A stretch of DNA of 64,000 bases from Cupriavidus pauculus (GCF_008693385.1 NZ_CP044065.1:2418001-2482000); one strand, 5' to 3'; positions 1 to 9,473 are shown, counted from the stretch's first letter. Numbers and translations: made by a program. The notes: generated by a model not told the origin, from the letters alone.

Positions 1-1
1 C

Positions 2-3000
2 AACTGGTCTTCGGAGGCGTCGAACACGCAGAGCGGATTCCTGCCCAATATCGGCAGCACGGCGGTATCGGGATCGTCCAACGGTAACCGCGCCGCGGTG
101 TCGGGCATCAATTCGTCCGCGGAGAATCCTTCGAAATCTGCGCGCGGCCTGGGCACGGGTCAGGACACGGGCACGTTCAACGCACGCGTGCAGGTGTGCG
201 TAGCGAGCCTGATCGGCACCGAGAACTGCAAGCAGTACGGCACGAGCTACAAGCCTTACGGCCTGCTGCAGAAGTACGGCGAAACGGGGCAGATGCTGTT
301 CGGCCTGATGACGGGCACGTACGACAAGAACATTTCGGGCGGCGTGCTGCGCCGCAACGTGACGAACTTCGCGAGCGAGATCAACCAGGCCGACGGCACG
401 TTCGTCTTCACGGGCACCAACGGCGTCAAGGGCATCGTCTGGAACATCGACAAGCTGCGCCCGTATGGCTACAGCTACAGCGATGGCGGCTACACGAGCG
501 CGGATTCCTGTAATTACCAGCAGACGTCGATCGTGCCGAGCGGCGGCAGCAACGCGCAGAACAAGCCCGCCAGCGAGGGGAATTGCTCGACATGGGGCAA
601 TCCGATGTCGGAGATCTACATCGAGACCCTGCGCTACTTCGGCGGGCTGACGCAGAACGCCGATTTCCAGCCCAGGAGCAACGGCAAGGACAACGCGCTG
701 GGCCTCACGCAGGCCACCTGGGCCAACCCGATGGACCTGCCGGCCAACAACGCCAGCAAGGCGCCCTACTGCTCGCCGATGAACGCGCTGGTGTTCAACG
801 CGAGCGTGACGTCCTACGACAACGACCAGGTCGGCATCCTCAACGGTCTGGCCGGCGCGCCCAATGTCAGCACCTACACCGACAAGGTCGGCACCGGCGA
901 AGGCGTCGATGGCAAGTCGTGGTTCGCGGGCGGCGTGAATGGCGGCGTGATCGACAACCTCTGCTCGGCGAAGAAGGTCGGCAAGTTCAGCGACGTGCTC
1001 GGTATCTGCCCAGAAGGCCCGTCGCAGCTCGGCACGTTCCAGATTGCCGGCGCGGCGCTGTTCGCGCATATGAACCGCATTCGCGATGGCAGCAAGCTCG
1101 GCGTCCCCACGAGCGATACGACGTCGCTGAAGGTCTCGACCTACGCGGTGCAGCTGGCAACCACGACGCCGAAGATCAACGTGAACGTGAACGGCAAGAC
1201 CGTGACGATCATGCCGGCCTATCAGCTGCATCCGTCCGGCGTGGTGGCCAGCAGCGGCACGCTGGTGGACTTCAAGGTCATTTCGCAGACGGCGACCGAC
1301 GGCAAGTTCTACGTGAACTGGGAAGACTCCACCGCGGGCGGCGACTACGACCAGGACGTGTGGGGTATTCTGAGCTACAGCGTCAGCGGCAACAACATCA
1401 CGGTCACCACGCGCGTGGTGTCGGCCTCTACAGCAAACGGTCAGGGCTTCGGCTACGCCATCTCCGGCACGGACAAGGACGGCCCGCACTTCCACTCGGG
1501 CATTCTGGGCTTCAACTACTCCGACCCGGTACCGGTGACCGTGACGCCGAATACCAAGGTCGACAAGACCGGCGGCTGCAGCAACTGCGTACTCGGCGAT
1601 GCCGCGACGAGCGTGACCTACTCCGCCAGCGGCAACGCGGCGGCGGAGTTCCTGGATCCGCTGCTGTATGCGGCGAAATGGGGCGGCTTCAAGGACATCA
1701 ACGGCTCGGGGGCCCCGGACCAGGCGTCGGAGTGGGATGTGCGCCTGCAGGACGGCACGCCCGGAAACGATGGCATTCCCGACAACTACTTCTATGCGAC
1801 GAACCCGGGCGCGCTCAGTGCGGCGCTGGAGCGGGCATTCCTGTCGATCCTGAAGGCTTCGTCGGCCGCGGCGGCCGCCACCAACTCGACGACACTGTCC
1901 ACGGACACCACGATCTTCCAGGCCCGCTTCAACGGTTCGGACTGGTCGGGCCAGTTGCTGGCGTACGGTCTCGGCCCCGACGGCTCGGTCAAGACGCCCG
2001 AGCTCTGGGATGCCGGCCAGAAGTTCGCGGGCGTTTCCGCCAACGCGCGCAAGATCCTGACTTTCAACTACGCGGACAATACCAGCGCCGGGATTCCATT
2101 CCGGTGGAACAGCCTGCCCGACGCGTACAAGACCGCGCTGAACACCACGGACACGCTCGGTAGCAAGCGGCTGGACTGGCTGCGCGGCGACCAGACCAAC
2201 GAGGGCGACGGCGCCACGCAGTTCCGCACGCGTCCCTCGACCGTGCTCGGCGACATCATCGACTCGGCCCCGCAATATGTGGGCAGCCCGACCGCTGGCT
2301 ACACGTCGCTCGCATACGCACAGTTCGTGGCCGCGCACCGCAGTCGCAAACCGATGGTCTACACGGGCGGCAACGACGGCATGCTCCACGCGTTCTCGGC
2401 GGACCCCTCTCCCACCGGCGACGGCGGCAGGGAACTGTTCGCCTACGTCCCGTCGCTGATGTACAGCCGCCTGGCCAACCTCACGGCGAAGGGCTACACG
2501 CACGCGTACTACGTCGATGGCACGCCGAAGGTCGCGGACGCCGTCGTCAACGGCAACTGGCGAACCGTTCTGGTCGGCGGCCTCGCCGGCGGCGGACGCG
2601 GCGTCTATGCCCTCGACGTGACGGACCCGGATTCGATCTCGGAAGGCACGGCGGCCAGCACCGTGCTCTGGGAGTTCACCAGCGCGTCGGATCCCGATCT
2701 CGGCTACACCTACGGCCAGCCGAGCATCGTGCAGTTCAAGAACGGCAAGTGGGCCGCCATCATCGGCAACGGCTACAACAGCACGGCGGGCCGCGGCTCG
2801 ATCTTCGTCCTGATGCTGGACCGCCCGGCCGGCAAGAAGACGTGGACCCTCGGCGTCGACTATTTCAAGCTCACGCTCGACGATGCGGGCACCACGGCTT
2901 CCAATGCCGTCGTGCAGCTCTACCCCAGCGATGCCGATGGCGACGGTGTGGTGGATGCCGTCTACGCGGGCGACCTGCTCGGCAACGTGTGGCGTTTCTC

Positions 3001-3778
3001 GTTCGACGACGCCACGCCGGCAAACTGGCAGGGCACGCGCCGCAAGCTGCTGAAGGCCACCGATGCCGGCGGCAAGGCGCAGCCGATCACGGCCGCACCC
3101 GTCGTGCGCCGGCATCCGCTGGGCGGCTATCAGGTGCTGGTCGCCACCGGACGCTTCGTGGACGTCGCCGATCCGACCGATATGTCGGTGCAGAGCGTGT
3201 ATGGCGTGTGGGATCAGAACAAGACGTCGCAGGCCACCGTGACGCGTTCCGACCTCCAGGTCCAGTCCATCACGCAGGAAGTCCTCGTGAACAGCGTCTG
3301 GTATCGCCTGATGACGAACAACATGTTCCAGTACGCACCCGCCGGCAAGCAGGGCTGGTATCTGGATCTCGTGCCGCCGGGCTCGCCCCCGGCACCGCAG
3401 GGTGAACGCGTCATCTACAATCCGCAGCTTCGCCAGGGCCGCCTCATCTTCACCACGGCCATCCCTTCGACCGATGTCTGCGAGAACGGCGGCACGAGCT
3501 GGCTCATGGAGTTCGACTCGCTGACGGGCGGGCCGCTCACGACGTCGCCGTTCGACGTCAACGGTGACGGCAAGTTCGACGCCAGCGATCTGATCAACAA
3601 GACGGACACCGTCACGGGCACCAAGCAGGGGAACGGCATCAACACCGCGCCCGCCGTCATCGAAGGCCCGAAGGACGAGAAGAAGATCAGCCCCGGATCC
3701 AATGGCGGGATCAGCGAGGTGAACGAAAGCAGTTCGATCCGGCGTGGCCGCCTGACATGGCGCCAGATCCTGCATTGA
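2..3778 (+). CDS. pilY1: PilY1-type type IV pilus tip/assembly protein (5' truncated by window edge)
   Basis: The frame is open to the first bases of the window, so the N-terminus lies upstream and about 1258 codons are visible. The C-terminal half carries the PilY1/PilC beta-propeller signature: a DSAPQYVG segment near 2262, then YTGGNDGMLHAF near 2360. Two calcium-loop-like motifs follow, DADGDGVVD near 2932 and DVNGDGKFD near 3559. In this family the propeller sits at the pilus tip, and calcium binding controls extension and retraction as well as adhesion. The upstream, von Willebrand-like or adhesin part is only partly seen. It is followed after 31 bp by a pilE-like gene and then a minor-pilin cluster, which supports the call. 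The exact subtype is uncertain without the N-terminus. Confidence 0.9.
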   Translation, partial: NWSSEASNTQSGFLPNIGSTAVSGSSNGNRAAVSGINSSAENPSKSARGLGTGQDTGTFNARVQVCVASLIGTENCKQYGTSYKPYGLLQKYGETGQMLFGLMTGTYDKNISGGVLRRNVTNFASEINQADGTFVFTGTNGVKGIVWNIDKLRPYGYSYSDGGYTSADSCNYQQTSIVPSGGSNAQNKPASEGNCSTWGNPMSEIYIETLRYFGGLTQNADFQPRSNGKDNALGLTQATWANPMDLPANNASKAPYCSPMNALVFNASVTSYDNDQVGILNGLAGAPNVSTYTDKVGTGEGVDGKSWFAGGVNGGVIDNLCSAKKVGKFSDVLGICPEGPSQLGTFQIAGAALFAHMNRIRDGSKLGVPTSDTTSLKVSTYAVQLATTTPKINVNVNGKTVTIMPAYQLHPSGVVASSGTLVDFKVISQTATDGKFYVNWEDSTAGGDYDQDVWGILSYSVSGNNITVTTRVVSASTANGQGFGYAISGTDKDGPHFHSGILGFNYSDPVPVTVTPNTKVDKTGGCSNCVLGDAATSVTYSASGNAAAEFLDPLLYAAKWGGFKDINGSGAPDQASEWDVRLQDGTPGNDGIPDNYFYATNPGALSAALERAFLSILKASSAAAAATNSTTLSTDTTIFQARFNGSDWSGQLLAYGLGPDGSVKTPELWDAGQKFAGVSANARKILTFNYADNTSAGIPFRWNSLPDAYKTALNTTDTLGSKRLDWLRGDQTNEGDGATQFRTRPSTVLGDIIDSAPQYVGSPTAGYTSLAYAQFVAAHRSRKPMVYTGGNDGMLHAFSADPSPTGDGGRELFAYVPSLMYSRLANLTAKGYTHAYYVDGTPKVADAVVNGNWRTVLVGGLAGGGRGVYALDVTDPDSISEGTAASTVLWEFTSASDPDLGYTYGQPSIVQFKNGKWAAIIGNGYNSTAGRGSIFVLMLDRPAGKKTWTLGVDYFKLTLDDAGTTASNAVVQLYPSDADGDGVVDAVYAGDLLGNVWRFSFDDATPANWQGTRRKLLKATDAGGKAQPITAAPVVRRHPLGGYQVLVATGRFVDVADPTDMSVQSVYGVWDQNKTSQATVTRSDLQVQSITQEVLVNSVWYRLMTNNMFQYAPAGKQGWYLDLVPPGSPPAPQGERVIYNPQLRQGRLIFTTAIPSTDVCENGGTSWLMEFDSLTGGPLTTSPFDVNGDGKFDASDLINKTDTVTGTKQGNGINTAPAVIEGPKDEKKISPGSNGGISEVNESSSIRRGRLTWRQILH

Positions 3779-3809
3779 TGGCGGGCCCGAGGCAACAAGG
3801 AGAAACAGC

Positions 3810-4265
3810 ATGATGAGAACCGCCCTGCCGATCAGGCGCCCGCGCGGCGCCCGGGGCTTTACGCTGGTGGAGCTGATGATCACGGTCATGATCATCGGCG
3901 TCCTGGCGACGATCGCGATTCCGAGCTATCAGCAGTACGTGCAGCGTGCGCGCCGCACGGAGGCGAAGAGCGCGATGCTGCGGCTGATGGGGACGCTGGA
4001 ACGGTACTACACGGTGAACATGAGCTACACCCTGAGTCCCCTTACGCTGAACTATCCCAACTGCGGCAATAACACGACGGGATCGGGCGATACCTGCGAG
4101 GCGAGCACATACCTGATCACGCTGGCGGCAATCGGCGATCTGAACACGGGCGTCATGCTCAGCGCTTCGCCCAAGCAGCCGGACGCGCTTTGCGGCACGC
4201 TCACGCTGAATACGAAGAACCAGAAAACCAGTAGCGGAACGGGCAGCCAGCAGGATTGCTGGTAG
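3810..4265 (+). CDS. pilE: Type IV pilin-like protein (PilE family)
   Basis: 151 aa with a class III signal: a basic leader ending in G16, then FTLVELMI with Glu at +5, and a long hydrophobic helix. This is the motif cut and N-methylated by PilD. Cysteines near the C-terminus (CGTLTLN, final QDCW) could form the D-region disulphide loop. An AGGAGAAAC ribosome site lies just before the ATG. It follows the pilY1 stop closely and precedes pilV/W/X-like genes, so it is probably a minor pilin of the PilE type that co-assembles with PilY1 rather than the major pilin. That role is inferred from context. Confidence 0.88.
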   Translation: MMRTALPIRRPRGARGFTLVELMITVMIIGVLATIAIPSYQQYVQRARRTEAKSAMLRLMGTLERYYTVNMSYTLSPLTLNYPNCGNNTTGSGDTCEASTYLITLAAIGDLNTGVMLSASPKQPDALCGTLTLNTKNQKTSSGTGSQQDCW

Positions 4266-4396
4266 GCGGTCGGCACGCAGGTCTCAGACGGCGCCGGCGG
4301 TCGCTTACACACTGCCACACTCCCGGCACACGTCGACACGTTTCGGCGGGGTATCCGACGCTACGCTTGGCGCCTTGAACGCTGATTGAGGCCGTC

Positions 4397-4831
4397 ATGC
4401 CGGATACCCGCCGCACCGTACTCTCTTTTTCTCGCCGCCCTCCCTGCGGCCTTCCCCGCCGCTCTCCCCTCTGCCTTCCCCACGCCACGATGCGCGGGTA
4501 CGTGTTCGCCGAGGCGTCGCTGTCGGTGTCGATCGTCGCGATGGCGGCATTGCCGCTGGCACTGCTCGCCACCACCGGACTCGATACCGCGCGCCAGCAG
4601 CGCGCAGTGCTCGATCTGGCACGCGTGACCGCGGCCGCCGCTGAGCACTGGCCGGGGCATGACAGCCGCGGCGCAAGCCTCGCGCGCTGCGGCACGCTGC
4701 ATGCCGATGCCGCGTGCGCACCGGGGGAACGGCTCGTCGTTGGCACATCGCTCGCGCCGCCGCGCCCATCCCTCTCGCCCACGATGCAGGCCGCGGCATT
4801 GCCGCGCGTCGCGCTGTGGATCGCCCCGTAG
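4397..4831 (+). CDS. PilV-like minor pilin
   Basis: 144 aa. A hydrophobic stretch starts at G34 with YVFAEASLSV, which has Glu at +5 as in prepilins although the usual FTLIE wording is lost. The position between a pilE-like and a pilW-like gene is the usual place of pilV. The start at 4397 follows a GAGG site and gives an unusually long leader; an in-frame ATG at 4490 would leave only a three-residue leader. The remainder is short and Ala-rich with two Cys. Expected role: minor pilin priming pilus assembly in the inner membrane. Identity beyond 'minor pilin' is inferred from order. Confidence 0.65.
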   Translation: MPDTRRTVLSFSRRPPCGLPRRSPLCLPHATMRGYVFAEASLSVSIVAMAALPLALLATTGLDTARQQRAVLDLARVTAAAAEHWPGHDSRGASLARCGTLHADAACAPGERLVVGTSLAPPRPSLSPTMQAAALPRVALWIAP

Positions 4832-4842
4832 GCCCGGCCGCC

Positions 4843-5802
4843 ATGCGGCGACCACACGCGTTCCCGCGCCGCACGCGCGCGTTCTCGCTGGCCGGCATGC
4901 TCGTCGGCCTCTCGCTCGGTCTCCTCGCCAGTATCGTGGCCTTCGTGACGTTCCGCATCGCGAGCGTCGCGTACCGCGATATCGTCGATCACGTGATGAT
5001 CGAGGAGCGCGGGCATCGCGCGCTGACGGTGCTCGCGCACGCCATCCGGCATGCGGGCCATCTTTCGCCCGTCGCCGCGTCGGTCACGCTGTTCCCCGCA
5101 GCCCCCGAACCGGCACCGGTCGTCGGGCGCGACGACTGTGGATCGCGCTTCGTTGACACGGTGGACGACGTGACATGCGCGCGGGCCGGCGTCGCGCGCA
5201 GCGACGCGCTGCGCGTACGCCTGTCCGGCAGCGGCAGCCCCGGCGACCCGACGCTTCCCGACGGCACCATGAGCGATTGCGGGGGCTACGCGTTGCCCGC
5301 GCGCGCGACGCACCCGCTATATCCCGAGTGGCCCGGCGAACGCCACGCGCACAATGTGTTCTATATCGGCCGCGCGGCCGATGGCGTGCCACAGCTCATG
5401 TGCCGCTATCCGGCGCGCCGCGACGGCCGTATCGCGAGCCACCGGCATACACAGGGCCCCCTCGTGCGCGGCGTGGAGACCATGCAGCTCCGCTATGGCA
5501 TCGACGCGGACGACGACGGCGAGATCGAGGACTTTCTGCGCGCGGAAGCCGTGCGGGCGCGCGGTCCCGCCGCATGGCATGCGGTCCGCGCGGTGCGCAT
5601 CGCCATCGTCATGCGCGGCGAACGTCATGCGCGCGGTGACGGCGCGCCTACGCTGCAGCTATTCGATGACGGGGCGTTCGGGAGCACCCCTTCGCCCGAT
5701 GACCGCTTTACGCCCACACGCGACCTCGACCGGCGCCGCAAGGTGCTCACGACGACGGTGCGCCTGCGCCATCCGTCGTCCTGCCGGGAGGCATCGTGCT
5801 GA
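4843..5802 (+). CDS. pilW: PilW-like minor pilin
   Basis: 319 aa counted from ATG 4843. The N-terminus has a basic leader and then AFSLAGMLVGLSLGLLA, a prepilin-like helix. The usual Gly at -1 is Ala and the usual Glu at +5 is replaced, so processing by PilD may be atypical. The middle contains a short acidic loop (DADDDGEIED), suggestive of a metal-binding site. Length and position between pilV- and pilX-like genes fit PilW, a minor pilin of the tip complex. Its stop overlaps the GTG start of the next gene (GTGCTGA), which implies translational coupling. Alternative: a divergent GspJ-like pseudopilin. Confidence 0.72.
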   Translation: MRRPHAFPRRTRAFSLAGMLVGLSLGLLASIVAFVTFRIASVAYRDIVDHVMIEERGHRALTVLAHAIRHAGHLSPVAASVTLFPAAPEPAPVVGRDDCGSRFVDTVDDVTCARAGVARSDALRVRLSGSGSPGDPTLPDGTMSDCGGYALPARATHPLYPEWPGERHAHNVFYIGRAADGVPQLMCRYPARRDGRIASHRHTQGPLVRGVETMQLRYGIDADDDGEIEDFLRAEAVRARGPAAWHAVRAVRIAIVMRGERHARGDGAPTLQLFDDGAFGSTPSPDDRFTPTRDLDRRRKVLTTTVRLRHPSSCREASC

Positions 5803-6356
5803 AGGGATGCGAACGGCCACGTCGCGGCGGGGGTATCGGCACGCTGGCCTTCGTGTCGCTGCTGCTGATGCTGACGGCGTCGTCGTGCTTTGCGGCCATG
5901 CATCTGCTGCGTGTGGGACAACTCCTTGCCAGCCGGCATATCGATCGCGAGATTGCAATGCACGCGGCCGAGGTCGCATTGCTCGATGCGGAAGCGGATG
6001 TACTTGCGGCGCTGGCGCAAGGCGGTGGAAGGCTGCTGCAATGGCCCGATGCGGGGACCTGCGTCGAAGGCGCGGGGCGAGGCCTCTGTGTGCCCGGCCG
6101 GGATATGCCGCCCGTCTGGTGGCGCTGGCTCGATGGACAGCCGCTGGCCGAGGCCGCCACGTTCGGCACGTTCACGGGCGCGCGCATGCCCGAGCTGCCC
6201 GATGGCGTCGCGGGCGCAGCGACACTACCGTGCTACGTGCTCGAGCCGATCGGTGACGGCATGCCAGGCCATCGGCCGCGCTTTCGCGTGACCGCGCTCG
6301 GCTTCGGGCGCGATCCGCGCGTGCGGGTGCTGGTGCAGTCGGAGTTTCAGCCATGA
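5796..6356 (+). CDS. pilX: PilX-like minor pilin / pilus assembly protein
   Basis: 186 aa starting at GTG within the stop of pilW. An N-terminal hydrophobic helix (IGTLAFVSLLLML) follows a Gly- and Arg-rich leader, and no conserved FTLIE motif remains. This is common in PilX/GspK-like proteins, which lack the strict +5 Glu. The next gene, PilY1-like, starts inside the end of this one. The strict overlap chain pilW-pilX-pilY suggests one transcript and matched stoichiometry of a tip complex. The assignment rests mainly on gene order and the N-terminal helix. Confidence 0.65.
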   Translation: MLKGCERPRRGGGIGTLAFVSLLLMLTASSCFAAMHLLRVGQLLASRHIDREIAMHAAEVALLDAEADVLAALAQGGGRLLQWPDAGTCVEGAGRGLCVPGRDMPPVWWRWLDGQPLAEAATFGTFTGARMPELPDGVAGAATLPCYVLEPIGDGMPGHRPRFRVTALGFGRDPRVRVLVQSEFQP

Positions 6357-8422
6357 GCGCGCGACGCGGCCGTCTGACGCGCGTGGTGGCCATGATGGCG
6401 CCCATCATGCTGGCGATCGTCGTGTGGGCAATACCTGCCTGCCATGGCTCGCCGGCCGGTCATCTGCCCAGGCACTATCGCATCGAACGCGCTGGCTATC
6501 CGTGGACGGGCCGGCTGCATGCGGTCACGTTTCATACGTCCGCGCTCGATGGCGGCCTCGCGCCGGTCATGTCGCAATGGGAAGCGGGCCATCTGCTCGA
6601 TCGGCGAGATCCGGCCTCGCGGCATCTGTATGTCGGCGGCGCACGGATGGCCGCCCTGCACTGGGATGCCCTCGATGACGACGCCCGCGATCGCCTCGCC
6701 GGCGGCGTGTCCGCACGCGAGGGCAAGGACCGGATCGGCTGGCTTCGGGGTCGATTCGGCATCCCGGACATGCGGCCGCGCGATACGCGGCTCGGCCATG
6801 CGGGCGAGGCGCACGTGCGCGTGGTCGCGCCGCCGATCTGGCAGCCGCTGATGCCGGGGCACGATAGCTTTCGCATCGCCCATGCGCGGCGGCCGCATAC
6901 GGTTTGGCTCGGCACGCGCGCGGGTGTCGTGCATGGCTTCGATGCGATAACGGGCCACGAGATCGCCGCGTTCATGCCACGCGCGTTGCTGTCGCAGGCC
7001 GGCGCGCTTGCCGGGGCCGGACCTTTGCCACCGCTGCGCGTGCCGTGCCCCCGTCCCGATACGATCGATGCCGATCTGCGGGGTGCGTGGCGGACGTTGC
7101 TGCTGTGTGGGGTGCCGGCGAGCGACGATCGGGATCGCGGGGAGGACGGCCTCCCGGACACCGCGGCGCATGCTGATCACCCCATGGACCGTCCGATCGA
7201 CCACCCGATGGACCACCCGATGGACCACCCGACGGACCACCCGATCGACTACCCGATGGACCGCCCGATGGACCGCCCGATGGACCACCCGATCGACCAC
7301 CCGATGGACGATTCGATCGCCGCTATCACGCACGCCCCCGTGAACGTTGGGATGCACAACGAGTTGCACGACCGGCGCACCCACGTCCGCCACCGCCCCA
7401 CCCCCGCAATCTTCGCCCTCGATATCACCACCCCCGACGCACACCGCCCGCTATCCCTGATCTGGGAACTCGCGGCGACCGACACGCTGCCTCTGACCGG
7501 CAGCGGCCCCCTGCGCGCCGCCGCGTCTATCGAGCACGGCACCCGTCGCTGGCACGCCGTGGCCATCGTCGCGCATGCGAACCGTACGGGCATCGCGCTG
7601 ATCCCGCTCGACGCCACGCCGTCGCGCGATATCCGTCAGATGCTGCTGCCCTCGCATGGATGCGATGGCACGCAGCGTGCCGGCCGCCTGCTGGCCGCGT
7701 CGGTCCTCGCCGATGCGCGCGGCCTCGCGCGCTCGATCCACGCCATCGACGATGCCGGCCAGCTATGGCGCTTTCCATTCCCGTGGGACGCCGCGACAGG
7801 TCCGTCGCCAACCCCCGTCTGCGTACTGAAACTGCGCGGCGGCGCCAGCCGGCGCGCCGAAGCCCCGCTGATCCTGCCCGGCGTGATCGTCCCGCTGGTG
7901 GCCGTGGGCAGCGGCAGCGAAGTCGCCGTGGTACCCGCCACGCCCGCCCCGCACGCCGCCGCGGCGCGCGCCACCGCGGCCCGCGCCGTCATCCGCGCGC
8001 GACGCCAGCACGGCGACTCCGGTGGCGTCACGCTGCGCGCCGATGGCGCCACCGATCACGGCTGGACCTTCGTGCTGCCCCATGCGGGCGAGCGCTTCGA
8101 GCGATGGCTGCCAGCCGGCCACGCGCACCTCGCGTTCACCACCGTGTCCGCGGACGGCGGGCGGCGCAGCTATCTGGTCGATGCGATGCGTGGCATCTCG
8201 CCCGTCGTCACGGGCCTGCCCGCGGCGAGGACGGAACCCGTGGTCACGATCACGCCCGTCCACACCGATGGCGAGACCGCGCCGGGCATACAGCGGCGCG
8301 ATATGGAGTCCGTCGCGCTGTGGACGGTCGGCAAGGACGATGCCCATCTGCAACAGCCGCTGCAACACGTCCGCCGGCGTGGCCGCCTGGGCTGGCGCGA
8401 ATTGACCCGGAGTTCGCCATGA
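6353..8422 (+). CDS. Short PilY1-like protein with coding minisatellite
   Basis: 689 aa. An N-terminal signal-like segment (residues about 8-28) is followed by a divergent beta-propeller with blade fragments such as HTVWLGTRAGVVHGFDA, the degenerate counterpart of the PilY1 segment TGGNDGMLHAF. It ends with RRRGRLGWRELTRSSP, close in style to the C-terminus of the upstream PilY1 (RRGRLTWRQILH). Residues about 275-322 are a tandem Asp-X-Pro-X tetrapeptide repeat. It is half the usual PilY1 length and lacks an obvious calcium loop, so it may be a specialised tip subunit. The start overlaps the pilX stop and the stop overlaps the next start (ATGA). Confidence 0.7.
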   Translation: MSARRGRLTRVVAMMAPIMLAIVVWAIPACHGSPAGHLPRHYRIERAGYPWTGRLHAVTFHTSALDGGLAPVMSQWEAGHLLDRRDPASRHLYVGGARMAALHWDALDDDARDRLAGGVSAREGKDRIGWLRGRFGIPDMRPRDTRLGHAGEAHVRVVAPPIWQPLMPGHDSFRIAHARRPHTVWLGTRAGVVHGFDAITGHEIAAFMPRALLSQAGALAGAGPLPPLRVPCPRPDTIDADLRGAWRTLLLCGVPASDDRDRGEDGLPDTAAHADHPMDRPIDHPMDHPMDHPTDHPIDYPMDRPMDRPMDHPIDHPMDDSIAAITHAPVNVGMHNELHDRRTHVRHRPTPAIFALDITTPDAHRPLSLIWELAATDTLPLTGSGPLRAAASIEHGTRRWHAVAIVAHANRTGIALIPLDATPSRDIRQMLLPSHGCDGTQRAGRLLAASVLADARGLARSIHAIDDAGQLWRFPFPWDAATGPSPTPVCVLKLRGGASRRAEAPLILPGVIVPLVAVGSGSEVAVVPATPAPHAAAARATAARAVIRARRQHGDSGGVTLRADGATDHGWTFVLPHAGERFERWLPAGHAHLAFTTVSADGGRRSYLVDAMRGISPVVTGLPAARTEPVVTITPVHTDGETAPGIQRRDMESVALWTVGKDDAHLQQPLQHVRRRGRLGWRELTRSSP
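7175..7318 (+). repeat. 12-nt coding minisatellite, 12 units
   Basis: Twelve consecutive 12-nt units of the form GAC-CAC-CCG-ATG, with variants of His to Arg or Tyr and Met to Ile or Thr. They encode a run of Asp-X-Pro-X repeats inside the second PilY1-like protein. Because the unit is a multiple of three, slippage changes length without breaking the frame. Units differ by point changes, so the array is not freshly expanded. Confidence 0.9.
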
Positions 8423-8895
8423 CCCCTGCCATGACCCCCAACATGACGCACCCCCCCGCGCGACGCCGCGGCCTCGGGCTCGCCGAGGTGCTCGTCGTAC
8501 TGGCCATCGGCACGGTACTGACGGCACTCGCGCTTCCCGCGTGGCAACAGCACCGCGCACGCGCGCTCCGTGTGGAAGCGCGCGCCGCGCTCGCGGCGTC
8601 GATGCTCGCCCTCGAACGCCATGCACTGACGCACGCGAGCTTTGCGGCCACGCACGACGAGTCGCTGCCGGCTGGCACGTGGCCACGGCCCGTACCGGCC
8701 GCGCCGGGTGTCGCGCATCACTGGATTGCCGCCATGCCATGCGAAGACCTGCCGCTCAGCCAGTGCGTGGAATTGCGCGCGACGCCCGTTACCCCCGACC
8801 CGCGCTGCGGCACGCTCGTATTGCGCAGTCATGGCGCGTGGCTGTCGCTGCCCGGCGCAAGTGGCGCGCCCGTTCCGCTCCCCCGCGGATGCTGA
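8419..8895 (+). CDS. Type IV pilin-like protein (PilE/GspG-like)
   Basis: 158 aa. After a leader rich in Met/Pro/Arg the prepilin site reads RRRG-LGLAEVLVVLAIG, with Gly at -1 and Glu at +5, then a hydrophobic helix. Cys residues and a CGTLVLRSHG segment resemble the C-terminal CGTLTLN segment of the first pilin, so it is a diverged paralogue of that gene. ATG 8419 overlaps the stop of the preceding gene (ATGA), so it belongs to the same operon. It probably acts as a minor pilin. Confidence 0.78.
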   Translation: MTPAMTPNMTHPPARRRGLGLAEVLVVLAIGTVLTALALPAWQQHRARALRVEARAALAASMLALERHALTHASFAATHDESLPAGTWPRPVPAAPGVAHHWIAAMPCEDLPLSQCVELRATPVTPDPRCGTLVLRSHGAWLSLPGASGAPVPLPRGC

Positions 8896-9473
8896 CCGAC
8901 GGGATCGAGATGACATCGCGCTACCGATGCGGCCTGTCGCTCGTGGAATGCCTCGTCACGCTTGCCGTGGCCGCCATCCTCGCAGCCGCCGCCTATCCGG
9001 CATTGCACGCCGTGGTTGCCGAGCAGACCGTCACCCATGCGGCCGACCGGCTGGCCGCATCGCTCGCACTTGGCCGCAGCATCGCGGCCACGCAACTGAC
9101 CGATACGGCATTGCTGCCCCTGGCGGGCCACGCCGCGTTCGACCATGGCTGGCAGATCGTGTCGCGGGCGCACCCCGATGCCCCGCTGCTTGCCGTGCCG
9201 TTGCCGGACCGCTGCCTGCGCATCGCGCTGCGCGGCAGCCGGCACGAGAGCCGCCGCGAAACACACAATGCGGGCCACGGCGCACACGCGCCCGGCATTC
9301 GATGGACGGCTGTGGGATACTCACGTTCTGAGCACGGCGGCTTTCATGCCGCCACGTTCGTGGTTCGCTGCCATGGAGCGCGGCGGCAGGTCAGACTCGG
9401 CGCGCAAGGCAGGATTCGCATCTGCCGGCCACCGGCCGGTCTCCACCGCCATGCCGACCGCGACTGCGACTGA
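8889..9473 (+). CDS. FimT/GspH-like pseudopilin
   Basis: The prepilin site is CG-LSLVECLVTLAV with Gly at -1 and Glu at +5, followed by a membrane helix and a region typical of FimT/GspH proteins (AADRLAASLALGRSIAATQ, the conserved helix after the transmembrane part). Two starts are possible: ATG 8889, overlapping the previous stop as ATGCTGA, or ATG 8910, which gives a shorter leader. FimT-type pilins have been linked to DNA binding during natural transformation in other bacteria; whether this one does so is unknown. It is the last gene of the pilus cluster, 53 bp before ribD. Confidence 0.75.
   Translation: MLTDGIEMTSRYRCGLSLVECLVTLAVAAILAAAAYPALHAVVAEQTVTHAADRLAASLALGRSIAATQLTDTALLPLAGHAAFDHGWQIVSRAHPDAPLLAVPLPDRCLRIALRGSRHESRRETHNAGHGAHAPGIRWTAVGYSRSEHGGFHAATFVVRCHGARRQVRLGAQGRIRICRPPAGLHRHADRDCD

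Noticed and set aside
4201..5313. 370-codon minus-strand frame over the pilV/pilW region
   Set aside because: Arg/Ala-rich antisense shadow in high-GC DNA; the plus-strand frames carry prepilin features.
7175..7318. CRISPR array
   Set aside because: Units are 12 nt, contiguous and without spacers, and they keep an open frame; it is a coding minisatellite.
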